Notes under the pieces: generated by a model
Seen by the model: only the letters and a program-made list of their open reading frames with translations
What the model was told of the DNA's origin: nothing
Databases searched by the model: none
Source: an uncultured Clostridia bacterium
Lineage (GTDB): Bacteria > Bacillota_A > Clostridia > Christensenellales > Aristaeellaceae
NCBI GenBank assembly: GCA_946408865.1
Contig: CAMJTZ010000127.1
Span: forward strand, 1 to 5,849
Reading direction: 5' to 3'
DNA: 5,849 nucleotides
Shown here: positions 1 through 4,502 of the stretch, piece after piece
How positions within the stretch are numbered: the first letter of the stretch is position 1
How the letters are laid out: the number at the start of each line of letters is the position of its first letter
Program-made: the position numbers and the translations under genes

Positions 1-13
1 TGAAACCAATCCC

Positions 14-41
14 ATTATACAGGATTCAGAGGGGATGTCCA
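14..41 (-). promoter_or_regulatory. Sigma-70/sigma-A type promoter reading out of the left edge
   Basis: On the minus strand a TGGACA box (41 to 36) is followed after 16 bases by a perfect TATAAT (19 to 14). The boxes match the consensus at 5 of 6 and 6 of 6 positions. It lies just downstream of the trmO stop codon and points away from it, so it would start a minus-strand gene beyond the left edge, with a transcription start near position 7. The target gene is not visible. That this is a real promoter is inference from the two boxes and their spacing. Confidence 0.55.
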
Positions 42-99
42 GTGCCGCTGCGGAGGATCCTGCCGGCGCCCCGGCTTCTGCATTATTGTTTTGCTTTTT

Positions 100-762
100 T
101 CAGTCAACTTTCGTGACGAGAAGCCGGCCTTCCTTCACCACGAAGTGAATCTGAGCGGAGGCAAAGGAGAAGATGTATTCCCGGCCGGGATCCTCCTGAT
201 AGGCGGGCCGGGGGTCTTCCTTCAGGACGGAGACAAGGGCTTTCCTCATTTCAGGGGAAAGCTTTTTCGCTGCCTCTTCGGAGAAGGAAACCGTAACCGT
301 GCGCTTTTCCGTCGTGTCGGTAAAGCCGCCGGTGGCTTCGGGTTTGCAGTCCGCGTAGGGCAGGTAGGGCTTGATGTCATAGATCGGAGTGCCGTTCATG
401 AGATCGGCTCCGGAAACGGTCAGCGTCATTCCGTCCGGCGTTTTGTTGACGGAGACGAGTTTCACGCAGCTCAGGCCGATCGCGTTCGGACGGAAGGGAG
501 AGCGGGTCGCAAAGACGCCGACGCGTTTGTTTCCGCCGAGGCGCGGGGGCCGGACCGTCGGGGACCAGGTATCGCGCTGCGCTTTATCAAAACTCCAGAT
601 CAGCCACAGATGCGAGAATTCCTCAATGCCGCGCAGGGCTTCCGGCACGCGGTACGCCTCTTCAAAAACAATCTCGGAGAGGACTTCGTCCGCAAGGCCG
701 CTCTGGCGCGGCACGCCGAATTTCTCGTCATAGGGGTTACGGATCCGGGCGATGGTTTTCAT
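100..762 (-). CDS. trmO: TrmO (TsaA/YaeB) tRNA t6A37 N6-methyltransferase
   Basis: This 220-residue cytoplasmic protein belongs to the TsaA/YaeB family, whose E. coli member TrmO uses S-adenosylmethionine to methylate N6 of threonylcarbamoyladenosine at position 37 of ANN-decoding tRNAs (m6t6A). Family blocks are visible in order: FGVPRQSGL (15-23), the HLWLIWSF strand (51-58), RPPRLGG with GVFATRSPFRPNAIGLS (71-98), and GADLMNGTPIYDIKPYLPYAD (118-138). The small C-terminal domain carries the hallmark DPRPAY (183-188) and ends near the usual length (about 235 in E. coli). The open frame runs upstream to 846, but those 28 extra residues do not resemble the family, and the ATG at 762 is preceded by AAAGGGAG at 7 bases, so I start there. 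It has its own promoter at 817-846 and is separated from the phosphorylase by a terminator. No T-run hairpin follows its stop. Some clostridial relatives are annotated only as SAM-dependent methyltransferase. Confidence 0.93.
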   Translation of the reverse strand: MKTIARIRNPYDEKFGVPRQSGLADEVLSEIVFEEAYRVPEALRGIEEFSHLWLIWSFDKAQRDTWSPTVRPPRLGGNKRVGVFATRSPFRPNAIGLSCVKLVSVNKTPDGMTLTVSGADLMNGTPIYDIKPYLPYADCKPEATGGFTDTTEKRTVTVSFSEEAAKKLSPEMRKALVSVLKEDPRPAYQEDPGREYIFSFASAQIHFVVKEGRLLVTKVD

Positions 763-769
763 GGGTTTT

Positions 770-777
770 CTCCCTTT
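770..777 (-). promoter_or_regulatory. Ribosome binding site of trmO
   Basis: AAAGGGAG on the minus strand, 7 bases before the ATG at 762. It decides the trmO start against the longer open frame that reaches 846. Confidence 0.75.
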
Positions 778-780
778 CTT

Positions 781-808
781 CGGGAATGAAACGGTTTCCG
801 GGAATGAA
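781..808. repeat. 10-bp direct repeat in the trmO leader
   Basis: The plus-strand decamer CGGGAATGAA occurs at 781-790 and again, exactly, at 799-808, with starts 18 bases apart. Read with the gene, the copies are TTCATTCCCG separated by GAAACCGT. They fall between the predicted trmO transcription start (near 810) and its ribosome binding site. They could be a paired binding site for a protein or RNA-level factor, or chance. No known motif is recognised. Confidence 0.5.
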
Positions 809-816
809 GCCGATTC

Positions 817-846
817 ATCATACATTACGGCGGACCGGCGCGTCAA
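817..846 (-). promoter_or_regulatory. Predicted trmO promoter
   Basis: On the minus strand TTGACG (846 to 841) and TATGAT (822 to 817) are separated by 18 bases. Each box matches the sigma-70/sigma-A consensus at 5 of 6 positions. Transcription would start near 810, giving a leader of about 48 bases. It lies downstream of the phosphorylase terminator, so trmO is probably transcribed independently. Confidence 0.6.
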
Positions 847-871
847 CGGACCGGACGCGCGCGCGGGGATG

Positions 872-907
872 AAAAAGCGCCCTGAAACCGTGACGGCCTC
901 AGGGCAC
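872..907 (-). terminator. Rho-independent terminator of the GH94 gene
   Basis: On the minus strand GTGCCCTGA (907 to 899) pairs with TCAGGGCGC (885 to 877) across a 13-base loop. This gives nine base pairs including one G-U. The loop contains a further short CCG/CGG pairing. A TTTTT run (876 to 872) follows at once. It ends about 20 bases after the phosphorylase stop codon and insulates trmO from read-through. Confidence 0.85.
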
Positions 908-923
908 TTCCGGTGACCGGAAG
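907..923 (-). other. Hairpin directly after the GH94 stop codon
   Basis: CTTCCGG, loop TGA, CCGGAAG form a perfect 7-bp stem beginning one base past the stop codon. Its far arm shares base 907 with the terminator stem, so the two hairpins abut and cannot both form completely. With no T-run of its own it is probably an accessory structure that pauses polymerase or protects the mRNA 3' end. The structure is seen; the role is inferred. Confidence 0.6.
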
Positions 924-924
924 G

Positions 925-3312
925 TTACATAACGACAACGATCGTGTTTTCATCCTTCAGGTCTTCAGCGGGGATGAGGACCGCGGGGCGCTCCTCGCCG
1001 TTGAGGATGATCTTCGAAGGATTGCCTTCCTTATGGGCTTTGTTATCCACGGTGATGTGGAGCTTCTTTCCGCGGAAGACTTTTTCGATGGTGAAGCTTT
1101 CCCAGTCAGAGGGGAAGGCGGGGGAGATCAGGATTCCCTTCGGGGTGGGACGGAGACCCAGGATGCCTTCCACGGAACCGACCATGACGGTGCTGGCGGT
1201 GCCGGTGAGCCAGTGAACATGGCTGCGGCCGGCGAAGGGGCTCTCGTGGCCTTCGATGAACTGTCCGTGGACATAGGGCTCGATGACCCGCAGATCCGCG
1301 TTGTCATTGAAGGAGGCGGGACTGCTCTCCGTAAAGTACTTGTAGGCGCGGTTGCCGTGGCCGGCCAGGGCTTCCGCCAGAACAGCCCAGCCCTGGGGCT
1401 GGCAGAAGATACCGCCGTTCTCTTTGGTGCCGGGATTGAAGAGCCGCATGCGGGCGCCTTCAAAATACTCATAGCGGTAGCTGGGCTGCATGAGCTCCAG
1501 GCCGTAGGGGGTGTTCAGCTTCTCATAGGCGGTCTGCAGGATGACTTCCGCCTGCTCCTTTGTCGCGCCGCGGGAGATGACGGCCCAGCTCTGCGGATTC
1601 AGCCACATGCTGGCTTCCTTGTCGTTTTTGCTTCCGATGACGTCGCCGTTGTCGCGGAAGCCGCGGACAAAACGGTCGCCTTCGAAGCACTTCTCATTCA
1701 GGATCTTCAGGAGGCCGGCAGCCGTCTCGTCGAGATATTTCACGTAATCCGGCTCGCTTTCGCAGAATTCCTTCATAATGTTCAGCGCGTAGTAGAGCTG
1801 GAAGGCGACGAAGGTGCTTTCTCCCTGGGAGCCGAGGACAAGGCAGTCGTTCCAGTCAGCGTGCAGGCCGGCGGGCATGCCGTGCGGTCCGAGATGCGTC
1901 ATGGAGAAGTTGATCGCCCGCTTCAGGTGCTCCCGGACGGTTCCGGTGTCCTTGTCGGCGAAGGGGATTTCCTCATCCAGGTAGGCGACGTTACCGGTTT
2001 CGGCGATATACTTGTAAACCGTGGGGAAGAGCCAGAGCGCATCATCCGCGCGGTAGGAGGGATGGCCGGTTTCCTTCACGTAGCTGTCCTGCTCGGGGGT
2101 ATCCTCGTGACCGGCGTTGTGGGTATATTTCACCAAGGGCAGGCCGGCGCCGTGATGTACCTGGGCGGAGAGCATGAAGGTCAGCTGTTTGCGGGCCAGT
2201 TCCGGATCCAGGTGCATGATGCCCTGGATATCCTGGACGGTATCGCGGTAGCCGTAGCCATTGCGCTCGCCGCAGTAAACCAGGGACGCCGCGCGGGACC
2301 ACACGAAGGTGGTGAAGCACTGGAAGGCGTTCCAGGTGTTGATCATCGCGTCGAAATTCTTGTCCGGCGTGCAGACCTTCAGGTTTTCAAGCTCGCCGTG
2401 CCAGTACCGGATCAGTTCCGCTTCTTCCGCGTCCACGGTCTTTTCGGTGTCGGCGTAGCGGTCCACGATCTTCTTCGCTTCGAAAACGTTCTTCTGGCCG
2501 AGAAGGAACGCGGCGGTTTTCTTTTCGCCGGCGGAGAGGGACAGGGAGAACTGCAGGGCGCCGCAGGGATTCGCGTTATAGTTCAGGGAGTTGTCGCACC
2601 TGCCGTCGAGCAGCGCCTGGGGTTTGTCGAAACGGTTGCGGCCGAGGAACTGCTCGCGGCGGCCGGTATAACTGGCGACGGGCGCGCCGGCCAGGCCGAA
2701 GAAACGCTCGCGTCCGGTTGTTCCGTCCGGGTTCGGATAGTTGAACTCGTTGATCTGCTCGAGAATAAAATTGTCATGGAATTCGGTCTTTGTGATGAAC
2801 TGGGTGTACTGCATGTTCACCAGGTCCTGGGTGTAGAAGCTGTCGGTGGTCAGCTCGGCATAGCCGAAGACGGAGATTTTCCGGGGCCTGCCGGAAAGAT
2901 TCTCCACGCTGATGCGCCACACTTCATGGGTGGCGCCCATGGGGACATAATACAGCGCGCGGCTGCGGATGCCGGCGTATTCGCTGATAAATTCCGTGTA
3001 GCTGGTGCCGTGGCGGCATTCGGTCCTGTATTCCTCCAGGGGCTTGGCGACCGGCTTCCAGCTGGCGCTCCAGAAATCACCGGTTTCATCATCCCGGAGA
3101 TAGATGTAGCGGCCGGGTTCGTCAAACTGGTTGAAGGTGTAACGGAGGATCCGGCCGGCGGCGCCGCTCTTCACAAAGCTGTAGCCGCCCGCGTTCTGGG
3201 TGATGATGGCGCCGTAATCCGGGGAGCCGAGGTAGTTCGCCCAGGGGGCGGGGGTGTTCGGATTGGTGATGACATATTCTCTGGCTTTCTCGTCAAAATA
3301 GCCGTACTGCAT
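925..3312 (-). CDS. GH94 disaccharide phosphorylase (chitobiose/cellobiose phosphorylase type, substrate unassigned)
   Basis: A 795-residue cytoplasmic enzyme without signal peptide. GH94 enzymes cleave a beta-linked disaccharide with inorganic phosphate to give an alpha-sugar-1-phosphate plus a free sugar, saving ATP. The protein starts with the family opening (YGYFD, REYVIT, PWANYLG, AGGYSF; residues 3-46). The N-terminal beta-sandwich is followed by the alpha/alpha barrel with GYRDTVQD (354-361) and ADWNDC (485-490), where Asp489 is the expected general acid. KENGGIF (630-636) and WLTGT (701-705) complete the active site. Residue 638 is Gln where cellobiose phosphorylase has a phosphate-binding His. 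Two traits look more like Vibrio diacetylchitobiose phosphorylase than classical cellobiose phosphorylase: the RDDETGDFWS block (73-82) and the short loop after WNDC. Neither proves the substrate. The ATG at 3312 has AAGGAGG 8 bases upstream; the frame extends to 3378 but runs back through the promoter. The gene is monocistronic with its own operator, promoter and terminator; no sugar transporter is adjacent. Confidence 0.92.
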   Translation of the reverse strand: MQYGYFDEKAREYVITNPNTPAPWANYLGSPDYGAIITQNAGGYSFVKSGAAGRILRYTFNQFDEPGRYIYLRDDETGDFWSASWKPVAKPLEEYRTECRHGTSYTEFISEYAGIRSRALYYVPMGATHEVWRISVENLSGRPRKISVFGYAELTTDSFYTQDLVNMQYTQFITKTEFHDNFILEQINEFNYPNPDGTTGRERFFGLAGAPVASYTGRREQFLGRNRFDKPQALLDGRCDNSLNYNANPCGALQFSLSLSAGEKKTAAFLLGQKNVFEAKKIVDRYADTEKTVDAEEAELIRYWHGELENLKVCTPDKNFDAMINTWNAFQCFTTFVWSRAASLVYCGERNGYGYRDTVQDIQGIMHLDPELARKQLTFMLSAQVHHGAGLPLVKYTHNAGHEDTPEQDSYVKETGHPSYRADDALWLFPTVYKYIAETGNVAYLDEEIPFADKDTGTVREHLKRAINFSMTHLGPHGMPAGLHADWNDCLVLGSQGESTFVAFQLYYALNIMKEFCESEPDYVKYLDETAAGLLKILNEKCFEGDRFVRGFRDNGDVIGSKNDKEASMWLNPQSWAVISRGATKEQAEVILQTAYEKLNTPYGLELMQPSYRYEYFEGARMRLFNPGTKENGGIFCQPQGWAVLAEALAGHGNRAYKYFTESSPASFNDNADLRVIEPYVHGQFIEGHESPFAGRSHVHWLTGTASTVMVGSVEGILGLRPTPKGILISPAFPSDWESFTIEKVFRGKKLHITVDNKAHKEGNPSKIILNGEERPAVLIPAEDLKDENTIVVVM

Positions 3313-3320
3313 GCGATGAT

Positions 3321-3327
3321 CCTCCTT
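3321..3327 (-). promoter_or_regulatory. Ribosome binding site of the GH94 gene
   Basis: A perfect AAGGAGG on the minus strand, 8 bases before the ATG at 3312. It fixes the start 66 bases inside the longest open frame and suggests strong translation. Confidence 0.85.
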
Positions 3328-3353
3328 GAATTTGCCCGTAAGGGTGCGGATGT

Positions 3354-3382
3354 ATTCTAACACAGCAAACGTTTGCAATCAA
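3354..3382 (-). promoter_or_regulatory. Promoter of the GH94 gene
   Basis: On the minus strand TTGATT (3382 to 3377) and TAGAAT (3359 to 3354) are 17 bases apart, and a TGT before the -10 box gives an extended -10 element. Transcription would start near 3347 with a leader of about 35 bases. The 17-base spacer contains the whole operator palindrome. Confidence 0.75.
3365..3376. promoter_or_regulatory. LacI/GalR-type operator between -35 and -10 of the GH94 promoter
   Basis: GCAAACGTTTGC is a perfect 12-bp palindrome with a central CG, the form typical of LacI/GalR-family operators, including CcpA cre sites. It abuts the -35 box and fills most of the promoter spacer, so a bound protein would block RNA polymerase. 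It therefore reads as a repressor site relieved by a sugar or sugar phosphate. A cre bound by CcpA is possible, but full symmetry favours a dedicated local regulator. No LacI-family gene lies in this window. Confidence 0.75.
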
Positions 3383-3452
3383 CCGGAATGTACCGCGCGG
3401 ATTTTCCGCGGAACGGATCCGGCGGGCGTCCTGTTCTCTTTGTACCGTTCTC

Positions 3453-4367
3453 TCAGGCGTTCTTTTTCCCGATCTTGTCAAAGAGCGGGAAGACCTTCGG
3501 ATAAACGCCCATGATGAGGAAAATGATGACGGTGTAGCGCGCGGTGCGGACCAGGAGCGACAGAAGGCTGCCGTTCCCGAGGAAGTCCTTGCTGAAGGGC
3601 AGCTTCAGCAGGGTGTTCAGCACAAAGTAGATCGCGAACGCGCCGGCCATCCGCAGGATCATCGCCCAGATGTTCCGGGTATCGCTGAAATTCACAAACT
3701 TTTCCTCATAATGGATGGCGGCGATCAGACCGAGCAGCAGGCCCAGGGCGGTGAAATAATCCTCGGTCCGGACAAAGAAGATTCCGGGCAGCACGGAAAC
3801 CAGCAGGATCAGGTGGCGGATCCATTCGTTCCGGACCTTGCTCTCCAGGAGGAGGCAGATCCCGGCGCAGACAAGGCCGAGCGCCCATCCGGCCAGGATA
3901 TCTGTCGGATAGTGCATTCCGGTGATGGCCCGGCTGACGCCGATGAACAGAACGGCGGCGCAGGCAAGGATCCACATCCATTTTTTCTTCACTTCATGCG
4001 CCAGGGGAATATACAGCGCCATGGCGGAAGCGCTGTGCATGCTGGGAAAGGAATAGCCCTGGGCGGCAATGTTGTCCAGGGAAGCGGTGTTTCCGACGTC
4101 GGCAACGCCTTTGATCCGGTCCGGATACTGCATATAGGGCCGGGGCCGCAGCACCGCGGCCTTGAGCATCGGCATCCAGCAGTTGGATGCCGCGAGCACG
4201 ATGGCCAGGCGCTTTCCAACTTCCTTTTTCCAGCAGAAATAAATTCCCAGCACGACGAGCAGCAGGCCGATCTCGCCGCCGAAAAAGCTGATCACTGAGC
4301 CGACTGCGTTGTTCAGGCTTCCGAGTGCTTTCTGGAGCCATTCAATTACACTGACTTCCCATTCCAT
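3453..4367 (-). CDS. PAP2-family integral membrane phosphatase
   Basis: A 304-residue polytopic membrane protein of the PAP2 (type 2 phosphatidic acid phosphatase) superfamily, which dephosphorylates lipid phosphates such as phosphatidic acid or undecaprenyl pyrophosphate. All three signature motifs are present: KAAVLRPRP (Lys69, Arg76-Pro77), FPSMH (108-111, His111), and SRAITGMHYPTD (Arg146, His152, Asp156). The two histidines are the expected acid/base and nucleophile. Hydrophobic segments lie at about 31-46, 55-70, 130-146, 156-174, 183-199, 204-219, 233-254 and 268-288. The part after about 180 is an extra C-terminal membrane region not found in minimal PAP2 proteins of roughly 200 residues. 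A charged tail (KIGKKNA) ends the protein. An ATG 12 bases upstream at 4379 is in frame, but it lies inside the AAGGATGG motif that serves the ATG at 4367 at 8-base spacing, so I prefer 4367. A promoter follows the ABC stop codon, so it is probably its own unit. The exact lipid substrate is unknown. Confidence 0.88.
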   Translation of the reverse strand: MEWEVSVIEWLQKALGSLNNAVGSVISFFGGEIGLLLVVLGIYFCWKKEVGKRLAIVLAASNCWMPMLKAAVLRPRPYMQYPDRIKGVADVGNTASLDNIAAQGYSFPSMHSASAMALYIPLAHEVKKKWMWILACAAVLFIGVSRAITGMHYPTDILAGWALGLVCAGICLLLESKVRNEWIRHLILLVSVLPGIFFVRTEDYFTALGLLLGLIAAIHYEEKFVNFSDTRNIWAMILRMAGAFAIYFVLNTLLKLPFSKDFLGNGSLLSLLVRTARYTVIIFLIMGVYPKVFPLFDKIGKKNA

Positions 4368-4375
4368 GGCATTTT

Positions 4376-4383
4376 CCATCCTT
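4376..4383 (-). promoter_or_regulatory. Ribosome binding site of the PAP2 gene
   Basis: AAGGATGG on the minus strand, 8 bases before the ATG at 4367, differs from AAGGAGG by one inserted T. The alternative ATG at 4379 overlaps this motif and has only AAAAAAGG directly touching it, which is too close to work as a normal Shine-Dalgarno site. Confidence 0.5.
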
Positions 4384-4400
4384 TTTTATAAAATGTGTTT

Positions 4401-4436
4401 CCCGGACACTCTTTTTTCCGCTTTCGGCCGTCCGGG
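4401..4436 (-). other. Inverted repeat in the PAP2 leader / ABC 3' region
   Basis: CCCGGAC (4401-4407) and GTCCGGG (4430-4436) form a perfect 7-bp stem around a 22-base loop, which holds a small CCG/CGG hairpin and an A-run on the minus strand. No clean T-run follows, so it is a poor rho-independent terminator. It sits in the predicted PAP2 leader and could be an attenuator, a terminator remnant of the ABC gene, or incidental. Confidence 0.35.
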
Positions 4437-4463
4437 CTGCAGGAACCGACCGGAATCTGTCTG

Positions 4464-4492
4464 ATTTTACCATGTCAGCGGCAAGAAGTAAA
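4464..4492 (-). promoter_or_regulatory. Predicted promoter of the PAP2 gene
   Basis: On the minus strand TTTACT (4492 to 4487) and TAAAAT (4469 to 4464) are 17 bases apart, with TGG before the -10 box giving an extended -10. It starts 11 bases past the ABC stop codon. The transcript would begin near 4457, leaving a leader of about 90 bases with the inverted repeat inside. The -35 match is only 4 of 6, so this is tentative. Confidence 0.45.
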
Positions 4493-4502
4493 TCGGTACT
4501 TC

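Noticed and set aside
62..75. GC-rich hairpin GCCGG/CCGGC considered as the trmO terminator
   Set aside because: The stem is only 5 bp and on the minus strand it is followed by AGGATCCT with no T-run. The T-rich stretch is on the plus-strand side, where no gene ends.
91..789. A plus-strand open frame of 232 codons opposite trmO
   Set aside because: It mirrors trmO, resembles no protein family, and the conserved motifs and ribosome binding site all belong to the minus-strand gene.
913..3360. An 815-codon open frame on the plus strand almost fully antisense to the GH94 gene
   Set aside because: Its translation shows no recognisable domain. It is an antisense shadow: in GC-rich genes that rarely use TTA, CTA and TCA codons, the opposite strand loses its stops. 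The minus-strand frame carries a complete GH94 protein with promoter and ribosome binding site.
3396..3410. CGCGGA/TCCGCG hairpin between the PAP2 stop and the GH94 promoter considered as a PAP2 terminator
   Set aside because: It has a 6-bp stem with a 3-base loop but no following T-run on the minus strand. It may weakly reduce read-through but does not meet the terminator pattern.
3433..3453. GTTCTCT repeated at 3433-3439 and 3447-3453 at the end of the PAP2 gene
   Set aside because: A 7-base repeat in pyrimidine-rich sequence is too short to separate from chance, and one copy overlaps the stop codon.
3711..4298. A plus-strand open frame of 195 codons opposite the PAP2 gene
   Set aside because: It is a low-complexity antisense shadow, rich in Gly, Asp and Gln, without domain features; the minus-strand gene has all three PAP2 motifs.
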